From positions 41,716-105,715 of the forward strand of contig MVRK01000029.1 of NCBI GenBank assembly GCA_002067365.1: DNA of 64,000 bases, given 5' to 3'. Origin of the DNA: Methanosaeta sp. PtaU1.Bin060. GTDB taxonomy: Archaea; Halobacteriota; Methanosarcinia; Methanotrichales; Methanotrichaceae. Shown piece by piece: positions 43,294 to 52,170 of this stretch. A program made the position numbers and the translations under genes. The notes under the pieces were generated by a model. That model had not been told where the DNA came from, made no database searches, and saw nothing but the letters and a program-made list of their open reading frames with translations. The stretch's first letter is position 1, and each line of letters starts with the position of its first letter.

Positions 43294-43329
43294 AGAGCAA
43301 ACTACAAGAGAGCAAACTACTTAAAAATA
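43294..43329 (+). promoter_or_regulatory. Promoter of the CDC48 gene with a 15-base tandem repeat
   Basis: AGAGCAAACTAC occurs twice in tandem with a 15-base period (43294-43305 and 43309-43320). The second copy runs into the TATA-like CTTAAAAATA (43320-43329). The predicted transcript start is near 43351, giving a short leader that includes GGTG. The tandem copies may be factor-binding or B-recognition elements. Confidence 0.5.
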
Positions 43330-43368
43330 AACATCCATATCTATTCAGAAAGCAGGTGCGAGAGAGAC

Positions 43369-45645
43369 ATGACCGATGGCGAACCCGTCAGGCTCAAGGT
43401 TGCTGAGGCAAATCAGGGTGATGTGGGGAAAGGAATAATCAGGATGGGTGAGGCTTATCTGGAGAAGATCGGAGCCCGGCCCCTGGATGTGGTGGAGGTC
43501 GTCGGCTCAAGGCCAACAGCCGCACTGGCTGTCAATGCCTACTCCGCAGATCAGGGATTCGATATGGTCAGGATGGACGGCCTGATCAGATCCAATGCGG
43601 GGACGAGCATCGGCCAGTATGTGGAAATCAGGAAGGCTGACTGGAGCGATGCCAAGCACGTCACTCTTGCTCCCGTGACCCAGGGGATGCAGATCTTCGC
43701 GCCTGGAGATGTCCTCACCAAGGTCTTTAACGGAAGGCCTGTCACCCGCGGGGACCTGATCTCCACCACAAGCGTGCGAAAGCCCCCCACAGACACCCTG
43801 GGCAGGGAGACCATGTTCGAGGAGATCTTCAGGGGATTCCTCGGAGCCCAGGCCTTCGGCCTCGGGGAGATCAAGCTGCGGGTCATATCTGCCAGCCCTG
43901 CGGGAATAGTCAAGATCACTGAGGCAACTGAGATCGAGCTTCTGCCCCAGGCTGTGGAGACCCCCGAGAGATCAGTGCCCTCAGTGGTTTACGAGGATGT
44001 CGGCGGCCTCAAGCCCGTGATAACCAAGGTTCGGGAGATGATCGAGCTTCCTCTGAAGCACCCGGAGCTCTTCGACCGCCTGGGCATCGACCCTCCCAAA
44101 GGAGTCCTTCTGCACGGCCCCCCCGGCACCGGCAAGACTATGCTCGCCAAGGCTGTGGCCAACGAGAGCGATGCGTACTTCATAAGCATCAATGGCCCCG
44201 AGATCATGTCCAAGTACTACGGGGAGAGCGAGAAGGCGCTTCGGGACCTCTTCGAGGAGGCTGAGAAGAACACCCCTGCCATCATCTTCCTGGATGAGCT
44301 AGACTCCATCGCTCCCAAGCGCGGCGAGGTCACTGGTGAGGTGGAGAGGCGTGTCGTGGCCCAGCTCCTCTCCCTGATGGACGGCCTGAAGGAGCGCAAG
44401 AATGTGATAGTCATCGGGTCCACCAACAGGCCCGAGGCCCTGGATATGGCTCTGCGCAGGCCGGGGCGCTTCGACCGCGAGATAGAGCTGGGTGTTCCTG
44501 ACAACGAAGGCCGCTTGGAGATCTTCCAGATCCACACCAGGGGAATGCCGCTGCGTGAGGACGTGGACCTCGATGCCCTCTCCGATAGGACCTATGGATT
44601 CGTGGGCGCTGATATCGCGGCAGTGAGCAGAGAGGCTGCCATGAACGCCCTGCGGCGCATCCTGCCGGAGATCGACCTGGACGAGCCTACCATCCCCAAG
44701 GAGATCCTGGACAGGCTGATTGTGGAGAGGAGCGACTTCGATGCGGCCCTGCGCGAGATCCAGCCTTCGGCCATGAGGGAGATCCTGGTCGAGGTTCCCA
44801 ATGTGAATTGGGAGGACATCGGAGGCCTCGAGGGCGTGAAGCAGCTCCTCGTGGAGGCAGTCGAGTGGCCCCTGCGAAACGCTGAGAGCTTCAGGCGGCT
44901 CTGCATAGAGGCACCGAAGGGCATCCTGCTCTATGGCCCCCCTGGCACCGGCAAGACTATGCTCGCCAAGGCTGTGGCCAATGAGAGCGAGGCCAACTTC
45001 ATCACAGTCAAGGGGAGCGCCCTCCTCTCCAAGTGGTATGGAGAGAGCGAGAAGCGCGTCGAGGAGATCTTTCGAAAGGCGAGACAGGTCGCCCCGTCGA
45101 TCATCTTCCTCGACGAGCTGGATGCGCTGGTGCCCCTGCGAGGATCTGCGGCGGGCGAGCCTCGCGCCACTGAGCGCATAGTCAACCAGCTATTGAGCGA
45201 GATAGACGGCCTGGAGGAGCTGCGCGGCGTTGTGGTGATCGGGGCCACCAACAGGCCTGACATCATAGATCCAGCGCTCCTTCGGCCCGGGCGCTTCGAC
45301 GAGCTGATCATGGTCCCTGTTCCTGATATAGAGAGCCGCAGGAAGATCTTCCAGGTTCACCTCCAGAAGATGCCCCTGGCGAAGGACGTCGATCTCGATG
45401 AGCTCGTCCAGATGACAGAGCAGTACACTGGCGCAGATGTCGCAGCCCTTGTCAGGAAGGCAGGGCGATTGGCTTTGAGGGAGGATATGCAGTCCCAGAC
45501 GGTGAGCCAGAAGCACTTCCTTGCAGCCATCCAGGAGATCGGTCCCTCTGTCACGCCGGATACTATGAAGTACTATGCAAAAATGGGCACAGAGCTGCGA
45601 AAGAGGGCATCTCGCGAGGTGGAGCGCAGCGAGATGTACGCTTGA
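43369..45645 (+). CDS. CDC48/VAT-type double AAA ATPase
   Basis: 758 residues. The N-domain (1-180) is of the double-psi barrel type (LKVAEANQGDVGKGIIRM). Each AAA domain has a Walker A GPPGTGKTMLAKAVANE, Walker B FLDELDSIAP or FLDELDALVP, and arginine fingers in LRRPGRFDRE and LLRPGRFDEL. The complex is a hexameric unfoldase that feeds proteins to the proteasome. The C-terminal tail has no HbYX motif clearly visible. The two Walker A regions are almost identical even at the DNA level (see findings). The gene is monocistronic. Confidence 0.95.
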   Translation: MTDGEPVRLKVAEANQGDVGKGIIRMGEAYLEKIGARPLDVVEVVGSRPTAALAVNAYSADQGFDMVRMDGLIRSNAGTSIGQYVEIRKADWSDAKHVTLAPVTQGMQIFAPGDVLTKVFNGRPVTRGDLISTTSVRKPPTDTLGRETMFEEIFRGFLGAQAFGLGEIKLRVISASPAGIVKITEATEIELLPQAVETPERSVPSVVYEDVGGLKPVITKVREMIELPLKHPELFDRLGIDPPKGVLLHGPPGTGKTMLAKAVANESDAYFISINGPEIMSKYYGESEKALRDLFEEAEKNTPAIIFLDELDSIAPKRGEVTGEVERRVVAQLLSLMDGLKERKNVIVIGSTNRPEALDMALRRPGRFDREIELGVPDNEGRLEIFQIHTRGMPLREDVDLDALSDRTYGFVGADIAAVSREAAMNALRRILPEIDLDEPTIPKEILDRLIVERSDFDAALREIQPSAMREILVEVPNVNWEDIGGLEGVKQLLVEAVEWPLRNAESFRRLCIEAPKGILLYGPPGTGKTMLAKAVANESEANFITVKGSALLSKWYGESEKRVEEIFRKARQVAPSIIFLDELDALVPLRGSAAGEPRATERIVNQLLSEIDGLEELRGVVVIGATNRPDIIDPALLRPGRFDELIMVPVPDIESRRKIFQVHLQKMPLAKDVDLDELVQMTEQYTGADVAALVRKAGRLALREDMQSQTVSQKHFLAAIQEIGPSVTPDTMKYYAKMGTELRKRASREVERSEMYA

Positions 45646-45844
45646 TGCAGCCTCATTTTTCCATGGCCATCGATTTTTCATCATCCTTATATGAGTCAAG
45701 GAATCCTGAGGGTTCAGGCGAACTTTAGCTGATATGCTGCAGCCATCTGACTGATGGTGCTGTTGCGCTAACGAGGGCCATGCGCCCTCGAAGATGGATC
45801 GGGTCTATAGAAGGATTAACGCCTTCAAATCGCCTGATCCATGC

Positions 45845-46159
45845 TTAAAGTCCTATCTCGCCTGTCCTCACTGTATAAGCCTGCTCCACCGGCAGCACGA
45901 AGATCTTTCCGTCTCCAGCATTTCCAGTCTGAGCGCTCTTACCTATTATGCTCACGGCCTCGCCCAGCTGGTCATCCTCGACCACTGTCATGAGCATTGT
46001 CTTGGGCATGTCATAGCTCTGGCCTAAAACCTGAACGCCCTTCTGCCTTCCTCTGCCGTAGACGTCCACTCTAGTGTAGGCGGCAAAGCCATCATCTCCC
46101 AGCATGGAAGCGACCTTCTCCACCATCTCGGGTCTCACAAAGGCCATGATCATCTTCAT
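45845..46159 (-). CDS. Orphan NifI1-like PII regulatory protein
   Basis: 104 residues, closely similar in reading to nifI1 at 59433-59750 (RPEMVEKVASMLG, TRVDVYGRGRQKGVQV, PKTMLMTVVEDDQL, NAGDGKIFVLPVEQAYTVRTGE). NifI1 normally acts with NifI2 on nitrogenase; here no NifI2 adjoins it. It lies at the downstream end of the nif-mod block on the same strand. The T-loop Tyr of GlnK is not at its usual place. It could sense 2-oxoglutarate for the molybdate transporter or the F420-type oxidoreductase upstream. No AmtB gene is seen. Confidence 0.88.
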   Translation of the reverse strand: MKMIMAFVRPEMVEKVASMLGDDGFAAYTRVDVYGRGRQKGVQVLGQSYDMPKTMLMTVVEDDQLGEAVSIIGKSAQTGNAGDGKIFVLPVEQAYTVRTGEIGL

Positions 46160-46392
46160 GACAATCGCCTGAGAAAGCTTCGCTCGAAGATTATAAAAGT
46201 CCTTTTGAGAGTTTTGCAGATGGGTTTTGCAGTATTATGAGATCGTGCTGCAGATTATGATATCTTATGAGCCCTTAGACCAGAACCTGTGGTCTCACCA
46301 TATTCTCCTCTTTGGATTAACCACACATCAATATCTACTGCCCGGCGCCAAATTTTGAGATGCAATGCCCGAATTAAGAAAAGATTGATGAA

Positions 46393-47421
46393 TTAGAATC
46401 CGTTTCTTTTGAGCTTGAGATTGCCGGCCTTTTCTATGGCATCTGTTCTTACGCCATCCCACACCTCTATGAAGCCGCCCTCTTCTGCTATCTTGAAGAG
46501 GCCCATGCCCTCATCACTCCTGACGATGACTGTGCTCATGCCAGGAGCACTCCCGATGCTGCCGACAGAAATATCCGCCTGCTTCGCAGTGAAGTCGGCG
46601 CAGGCTCTGCAGCCAGGTTTAACGCACCCAGCTAATTCTGAGAGCGGGATGGTCTTTATGCTTCCGTCACGAAGAGACACTGACAGCATGCCATTCGCAG
46701 CTATCATCTTATTGATGCGCCACGGCTGAACGCCAAGACGCCCGGAGATCTCTTCTGCCAGGGAATCGTCAAAGGCCTCGAAGCAGAATAAGCCTATGAG
46801 GAACCTTATCTTATTCGCAACCTTCAGAGCGTACTCATTCGATGATCTCCTGAGAAGCCCCACTGCCTGGACGGTGCATGGCGTTCCGACGAGCGCTATG
46901 TTCTTCGTCTCCGGGTCCTTTATTATATCCTTGATGGCCTCAAGAACGGCATTGCTCGTGTACACGCTCCCTGCACACTTCTCCAGATCCTTTGCATCAT
47001 GAACGACTCGCGGCTGAGGCTTCTGCGCCCAGCGGTCAAGGCCCATGACAAGAGCGCAATCCACCAGATCCTCATCGAGCGCCGCGGACAATAATGCAGT
47101 CACTGCGCCGCCATTCTGGAACCGCTCGCTGCTGGTCTTGGATCTCACATTCTTGATCTCAAGATGCGGCCCTATGATCTCCGAAGAGACTATATTTTTG
47201 ATGTTAGCGGGCAGGCGGGGGCACGCATCAAGGCATGCCCCGCAGTCGACGCAGGGTGCAATCTGACTTGGTCTGTTGAGCTTCGGGTCAAAGGCGAGGG
47301 TATCTGCGAGACATACAGCGATGCATGCCCTGCAACCTGCACAGATGTCCTTTCGCCAAACATTCTCATCAAGCTCCTGGTAAGGCAGGAGCATGGGTTT
47401 GATTGTATCATTTTCCAGCAT
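46393..47421 (-). CDS. FrhB/FpoF-like F420-oxidoreductase iron-sulfur flavoprotein
   Basis: 342 residues from ATG 47421, which has GGTG 6 bases upstream. Two N-terminal [4Fe-4S] clusters (ICAGCRACIAVC and CVDCGACLDACP) are followed by the FrhB-type flavin/F420 domain: KTSSERFQNGGAVTALLSAALDE, NIALVGTPCTVQAVGLLRR and FLIGLFCFEAF. A further Cys set, CVKPGCRACADF, matches FrhB. The protein probably exchanges electrons between F420H2 and ferredoxin or another partner. Its placement among nif and mod genes suggests a supply of reductant for nitrogen fixation, which is a guess. Confidence 0.88.
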   Translation of the reverse strand: MLENDTIKPMLLPYQELDENVWRKDICAGCRACIAVCLADTLAFDPKLNRPSQIAPCVDCGACLDACPRLPANIKNIVSSEIIGPHLEIKNVRSKTSSERFQNGGAVTALLSAALDEDLVDCALVMGLDRWAQKPQPRVVHDAKDLEKCAGSVYTSNAVLEAIKDIIKDPETKNIALVGTPCTVQAVGLLRRSSNEYALKVANKIRFLIGLFCFEAFDDSLAEEISGRLGVQPWRINKMIAANGMLSVSLRDGSIKTIPLSELAGCVKPGCRACADFTAKQADISVGSIGSAPGMSTVIVRSDEGMGLFKIAEEGGFIEVWDGVRTDAIEKAGNLKLKRNGF

Positions 47422-47457
47422 GAGATGCACCGCCGAAGATGTATCAGGTCGGATGAA

Positions 47458-48258
47458 TCAGGTCGAACAAGGACAAAACCTTTCCAGCCCCAGGAGATAA
47501 GCGGCACCGGCGATGGTGGTGCCGTAGAAGACCACCCGCCTTTTGTGGCGCAAGGCATTCTCCATCAGGCCGTCGATTGTGCCATTCACGAGGGTCGATC
47601 CGGTTATCAGTATTATCTGGCATTCCTCGAAGATCCGGGTGGATTCAAGGCCGTCCAAAACCTCCACTCCACAGCGCATCTTCCCGGCCTCCGGCAGGTC
47701 GGAGACCATCACCCTCTCAGGACCGAGTGTCTTCACCAGCGCTTCGAGAAGGGCTGGCTGCATGCCTATAAGCCCCACCTTCTCTGCACCCTGCTCTTTC
47801 AGCCAGAGCCCTAGGTGCGATGCGCACTCTCTCGGTCCGTCGTCCTTGCAGTGAATAGTCCCCTCAACCAGGCCGAGGCTCCTGAGAACCGCATTCATGG
47901 TCGCCACGAAAACAGCACGCTCAAAGGTGCTCTTCAAGGGCCACTTTAGCACATCTCCCAGGCAGCCCTGAAAACTTCCAGATGCCGTTGTGAAGGCCTG
48001 ACCTGCATAGCCCCTGTAGTGCGCCTGCATCAGGACCTCCTTTCCCCTCAGAAGCGGAAAGTCCTTCCTCTCAGGCTCTCCCAGGGCCTCTTTGGGGGCA
48101 AGCGGGCTGCTTGCGACCACCTCATCGATAGAATCCGAATTAGGACCACTGCAATCGTTCAATGATTCTATCTTTGCGATGAGACGCCTTTTTGCCTCCT
48201 GCAGCAGTCCCTCTCCCTTTGCATCAGGATCGCACAGCGCTCTTGGATTTGGCTCCAT
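47458..48258 (-). CDS. DUF364/DUF4213-like putative metal-chelation protein
   Basis: 266 residues. The C-terminal half, KVGLIGMQPALLEAL, VMVSDLPEAGKMRCGVEVLDG and ITGSTLVNGTIDGLMENA, matches the DUF364 Rossmann-like domain, often linked to metal chelation. The N-terminal DUF4213-like part ends near LGLVEGTIHCKDDGPRECASHL. The start ATG has GAGG 5 bases ahead. It sits between modC and the FpoF-like gene in the mod block, so a molybdenum- or cluster-related task is plausible. Confidence 0.8.
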   Translation of the reverse strand: MEPNPRALCDPDAKGEGLLQEAKRRLIAKIESLNDCSGPNSDSIDEVVASSPLAPKEALGEPERKDFPLLRGKEVLMQAHYRGYAGQAFTTASGSFQGCLGDVLKWPLKSTFERAVFVATMNAVLRSLGLVEGTIHCKDDGPRECASHLGLWLKEQGAEKVGLIGMQPALLEALVKTLGPERVMVSDLPEAGKMRCGVEVLDGLESTRIFEECQIILITGSTLVNGTIDGLMENALRHKRRVVFYGTTIAGAAYLLGLERFCPCST

Positions 48259-48270
48259 TCATGCCTCGAA

Positions 48271-48981
48271 TTATGTCTCGCTACTTTTTGCAGTGGGGAT
48301 GGCGGTCCAGCTCATGACATCCTCAGCTTTGCCTGTGAGCACAACCCTTCCCGTCTCCAGCAGGCACGCCCTGTCACCGATGCAGGCCACATCCCTCAGG
48401 TCATGGGTGACTATGATGCTCGGGACTCCGCAGGTATGAATCCTTTCCCTGAGGTCCCTTCTCATGGCTGCCTGCCTTCGAACATCCAATGCCGAAAGAG
48501 GTTCGTCCAGCAGCAGGAGGTCCGGCTCGATTATAAGCGCCCTCGCAAGGGCCACGCGCTGCTTTTGACCTCCGGAGATATCGACTGCTCGGGCATTCCT
48601 GATTTCCCATAGGCCCGCATCAGTGAGATGGTCCTTCACAAGGAGTTCGATCTCTGCTTTTGGCATCTTTCGAGTGCGCAGGCCGAAGGCCACGTTATCA
48701 TAGATGCTCATGTTCGGAAAAAGTGCATAGCTTTGGAAGACAAAGCCAATGTTCCTCATCTCGGGCGCAACATCTATTTTGCGACTCGAATCGAAGAGAT
48801 GTCTTCCATCAAGAGCAATTGTCCCAGTATCCGGCTTAAGAAGGCCTGCTACCATGTTCAGGAGGGTGGTCTTTCCGCAGCCGTTGTCGCCCACCAGCAT
48901 GAGGATCTCACCCTCCTCGACCCTCAGGTTTACATCAAGATCGAAATCTCTCAGCTTTTTCTTGATATCAATTTCCAGCAT
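48271..48981 (-). CDS. modC: Molybdate/tungstate ABC transporter ATPase
   Basis: 236 residues. Walker A is VGDNGCGKTTLLN, the Q-loop is GFVFQSYALFP, the signature is DISGGQKQRVALARAL and Walker B is LLLLDEPLSALD, followed by VTHD. The protein lacks the C-terminal MOP domain of E. coli ModC. It energises uptake through the permease encoded upstream, whose 3' end it overlaps by 14 bases. Molybdate versus tungstate specificity cannot be read. Confidence 0.92.
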   Translation of the reverse strand: MLEIDIKKKLRDFDLDVNLRVEEGEILMLVGDNGCGKTTLLNMVAGLLKPDTGTIALDGRHLFDSSRKIDVAPEMRNIGFVFQSYALFPNMSIYDNVAFGLRTRKMPKAEIELLVKDHLTDAGLWEIRNARAVDISGGQKQRVALARALIIEPDLLLLDEPLSALDVRRQAAMRRDLRERIHTCGVPSIIVTHDLRDVACIGDRACLLETGRVVLTGKAEDVMSWTAIPTAKSSET

Positions 48982-49846
48982 TCTTGTACACCCGGCGCGT
49001 GAGGGTCTTCACAAGAGCTATGACCATGAATGAGATGGCTACCAGTATCAGAGCGATGCATAAGGAGACGTCCAGGTCTCCCTGCATGGCCGTGTAAATG
49101 GCCAAGGGCATGGTCTGGGTCCTTCCCTGGAAGTTGCCTGCGAACATGATGGTCGCTCCGAACTCGCCAAGAGAGCGGGCGAAGGCCATGATGGCACCCG
49201 AGATGAGGCCGTTGCAGGCTATGGGAAGGATCACATGGAAGATCGTGTATGTCCTTGATGCGCCAAGGGTGCGCGCAGCGTTCTCGAAACTCAGATCCAC
49301 ATCCTCGAAGCTGGTCCTGGCCTGGCGGATGTAGAAGGGCGAGGAGACGAAGACCTGGGCTATGATCACAGCCAGGGTTGTGAAGGCGATGGAGATGCCG
49401 AAGGCATCCAGGTAACGTCCCAGAATGCCCATCCGCCCGAAGGCCATGAGGAGCGCAATGCCCGCCACAGCCGGAGGCATGATCACAGGCAGGTCGATCA
49501 GAGAGTCAGCGATCTCCTTGCCGAAGTAATGGAACCGGGCATGGATGTAGGCTACGGGCGTTCCCATGAGAACCACTATCGATGTCGTCAGGGTCGATGT
49601 CATCAAGCTCAGCCTCAGGGCATCCATCACCACGGGATCGTGCAGTGATCTGATGGTGGTCTCCAGGGGGCTCTTGAGAAACAAGGAGGCCACAGGCAGC
49701 GCTATGAAGGCGACGGAGAGGATCAGCAGGATGGCTGGCACCATCTTCGGGGCGATCTCCTTGGCCCTGGCAGAGAGACTCACGGCTCCTTGATCCTCTT
49801 CTGGAAGCATGATCAGATGGCTAACTTTTGCTTGATTCGAAGCCAT
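48968..49846 (-). CDS. modB: Molybdate/tungstate ABC transporter permease
   Basis: About 292 residues from ATG 49846; a GTG at 49852 is an alternative. About six membrane segments are visible. The first is VPAILLILSVAFIALPV, and another is FTTLAVIIAQVFV. The EAA loop for ATPase docking is ENAARTLGASRTYTIFHVILP. It forms the membrane channel of the ModABC system. The long charged N-terminal tail of about 30 residues before the first segment is unusual. It overlaps modC. Confidence 0.92.
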   Translation of the reverse strand: MASNQAKVSHLIMLPEEDQGAVSLSARAKEIAPKMVPAILLILSVAFIALPVASLFLKSPLETTIRSLHDPVVMDALRLSLMTSTLTTSIVVLMGTPVAYIHARFHYFGKEIADSLIDLPVIMPPAVAGIALLMAFGRMGILGRYLDAFGISIAFTTLAVIIAQVFVSSPFYIRQARTSFEDVDLSFENAARTLGASRTYTIFHVILPIACNGLISGAIMAFARSLGEFGATIMFAGNFQGRTQTMPLAIYTAMQGDLDVSLCIALILVAISFMVIALVKTLTRRVYKNAGN

Positions 49847-49942
49847 GAGCACCCCATATGCGCATTCATCAGCTGTACAGTGCAGATAGATCTGAGAGCC
49901 AGAGGTTTTTGGCCTCCGGCTCCCTTAATTGGAGGTTGAACA

Positions 49943-50788
49943 TCAGGTCGTGGCCTTGGCAGCAGCCGCCGATGGCGTTGCTGTGGCCGCTGGGCTCTCG
50001 ACAGGCTCAAATCCATATTTCTCCAGGACGGACCTGCCCCTCTCTGATTCAACGAGGTTTATGAACTCCTCAGACTCCACAGGATACTTGGACTCCTTCA
50101 GGATCCCTATGGGATACTGGCCGATGACGTTATACTCGTCTGGGATCTCTATCTTATCAACTTTGCCGGCAAGATCCTCAGTGACATCGGAGACGTAGGC
50201 AAAGCCCACATCTGCTTCACCCAATGCGATCTTTGTCACCACATGGCTGACAGTCGTCTCCTGGGAGACTATGTTGTCCATGACCTTCTTCTTGTACTCA
50301 GGGCCATAGGCAGAGTCGTTTCCGAGCTTATTTATGATCTGTATGGCATAGTCGCCCACAGGAACGTCCTTCGTCCCTATGACGATCTTCACGCCCGGCT
50401 TTGCGAGGTCGGTGAGGTTCTTGATCTCCGCAGGATTATCTTTGGGGATTATCAATGAGATCTTGTTCCTGGTGAAGATGGAGACGCTGCTGTTGTTCAT
50501 GAGTTCCTCGGCTTTCAGAGCATTCATCTGCTTCGTGTTGGCAGAGGCGAAGACGTCCGCGTAAGCTCCATTATCGATCTGAGTGCGCAGCACCTGGGAG
50601 CCGTCGAAGTTGAAGACCACGTCGATATTTGTCTCATTCTCATATATCTGTCCTATCTCGCCAAAAGCGCCTGTCAAAGACGCTGCTGTGAAGACGGTTA
50701 GCTCTTTGGGCTGCTCAGCACAGAAGCCTGCAGCCACTGTAAGAAACATGACTGCAAGCGCAGATACGAATATTCGCTTTACTATCAA
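49943..50788 (-). CDS. modA: Molybdate-binding protein, copy 1
   Basis: About 281 residues. The frame opens with GTG 50797, but its GTG is part of GGTGAT, a ribosome site. TTG 50788 is then preferred (MIVKRIFVSALAV). A signal peptide ends near GFCAEQ. The oxyanion-binding start TVFTAASLTGAFGEIGQIYE has the two Ser/Thr used by ModA. SANTKQMNAL and GEADVGFAYVSDV are family blocks. An Ala/Thr/Pro-rich tail follows. A second, more divergent modA lies just upstream. Confidence 0.9.
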   Translation of the reverse strand: MIVKRIFVSALAVMFLTVAAGFCAEQPKELTVFTAASLTGAFGEIGQIYENETNIDVVFNFDGSQVLRTQIDNGAYADVFASANTKQMNALKAEELMNNSSVSIFTRNKISLIIPKDNPAEIKNLTDLAKPGVKIVIGTKDVPVGDYAIQIINKLGNDSAYGPEYKKKVMDNIVSQETTVSHVVTKIALGEADVGFAYVSDVTEDLAGKVDKIEIPDEYNVIGQYPIGILKESKYPVESEEFINLVESERGRSVLEKYGFEPVESPAATATPSAAAAKATT

Positions 50789-50831
50789 GTCTATCACCTT
50801 TTCTCAACGGGGATCGGGAATCAACTCTGGT

Positions 50832-51623
50832 TTATGCCGGCTCGTATCCATCCTTCTCAAAGATGGCTTTGCCCTCATCGGATTTCACCAGGTTTATGAA
50901 TCTCTCAGCCAGATCAAAGGACTTGGACTGGTTCAGCACGCCGATGGTGAACTCCGATTTTACATTGTATTTCTCTGGGATGTCTATCACAATGAGCTTA
51001 TCCGCATACTCGGGACTGACCTCCGACTCATGGATGAAAGCTGCATCCGCCTCTCCCAATGCTACTTTGGAGACTATGAAGTTGATATTTGTCTCCTGGG
51101 AGACCATATTGGCGAGCACCTTTTCCTTGTAGCCAGGGCCATAGGCAGGATCTGCGGCCAGCTTGTCCAGGATCTGCAGAGTCGTATTGGTTATGGGCAG
51201 GTCTTTTGCTCCAGTGACGATCTTCACCCCTGGTTTGGCGAGGTCGCTTAAGTTCTGGATCTTGGCAGGATTGCTCTTGGGAACTATGATCTCCTGCCAG
51301 TTTCTGGCGAAGACCGATATGCTGCTGTTATTCAGGAAACCTTCCGACTTCAAAGCTTTCAGATTCTTGTCGTTGGGGATGGCCAGGACATCTGCGTAAG
51401 CTCCATTCTTGATCTGGGCGCGCAAGATCTGGGCCCCATCGAAGTTGAATGCAACGCTGGCATCCGATTCGTTTTTATAGATCTCTCCCAGCTCGCTGAA
51501 GGCGCTCATCAGACCGGCTCCGCAGAATACAGTAAGCTCTTTTGGCTGCTCAGCACATAGACCTGTAGATGCTATCAGAAATAGCGCTGTCAGGATCGCT
51601 GCAACTGCACGTTTGTTCCCCAT
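50832..51623 (-). CDS. Molybdate-binding protein, copy 2 (divergent)
   Basis: 263 residues with a signal peptide up to about GLCAEQ. It aligns along its length with copy 1, but the ligand-binding TAASLTGAF is replaced by CGAGLMSAF, so Ser/Thr ligands are changed to Gly/Ala-type residues. Specificity may thus be altered (for example tungstate or another oxyanion). ARNWQEIIVPKSNP and GEADAAFIHESEV are conserved blocks. GAGGTCAT precedes the ATG. The pair appears to be a tandem duplication feeding one permease. Confidence 0.87.
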   Translation of the reverse strand: MGNKRAVAAILTALFLIASTGLCAEQPKELTVFCGAGLMSAFSELGEIYKNESDASVAFNFDGAQILRAQIKNGAYADVLAIPNDKNLKALKSEGFLNNSSISVFARNWQEIIVPKSNPAKIQNLSDLAKPGVKIVTGAKDLPITNTTLQILDKLAADPAYGPGYKEKVLANMVSQETNINFIVSKVALGEADAAFIHESEVSPEYADKLIVIDIPEKYNVKSEFTIGVLNQSKSFDLAERFINLVKSDEGKAIFEKDGYEPA

Positions 51624-51723
51624 TTTTTATGACCTCTCGATTCGTCGATGTAAACGTTTATGATTACTATTTGGCTTTCATGTCAACAGGTATGTAAAAC
51701 ATTTAACCTTTGCGCCCCAAGGA

Positions 51724-52107
51724 TCAGATCTCGATGGCAAACACCGCCCAGTCGAGCTGCTTTATGGCCCCCCAGAGGTCAAAGGACATCTTCATCAGGC
51801 CGTATTTGCGGTAGAGAAGCTGGCTGACGTGGATCTCATCATCTCCGTCCACACGTATCGCCTTGCCTTTGATCGGCAACCCGTGAGGCCTGCCAAGCGC
51901 ATCCGAAGGAGCTACCCTGACATTGGGATTGTTGCGCATACGCTTGACCTTTCCGCTGTTGGCATAGGACCTGATGAATATCCTGTCACCATCTATCACG
52001 AACCAGACGGGTGTGGCGACTCCCTTGCCCGACCTCTTGTAGGTCTCGAGGCTTATGTACTCCTTGTTCAGGAACTGATACATCTTGCCGTCGTCCGTCA
52101 ATCTCAA
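51724..52107 (-). CDS. PPOX-class FMN/F420-binding protein
   Basis: 127 residues from TTG 52107 with GGGGGGAT upstream. The split-barrel pattern includes EYISLETYKRSGKGVATPVWFVIDGDRIFIRSYANSGKVKRMRNNPNVRVAP, typical of pyridoxamine 5'-phosphate oxidase-like proteins that bind FMN or F420. The likely substrate is not known. It lies between a solute-binding gene and modA on the same strand but may be a separate unit. Confidence 0.84.
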   Translation of the reverse strand: MRLTDDGKMYQFLNKEYISLETYKRSGKGVATPVWFVIDGDRIFIRSYANSGKVKRMRNNPNVRVAPSDALGRPHGLPIKGKAIRVDGDDEIHVSQLLYRKYGLMKMSFDLWGAIKQLDWAVFAIEI

Positions 52108-52170
52108 AATCCCCCCTTGAAGACCCTAAATAAGCATCCAGCAGTCTCATCGAGCTGCAGAGAAACTCCC

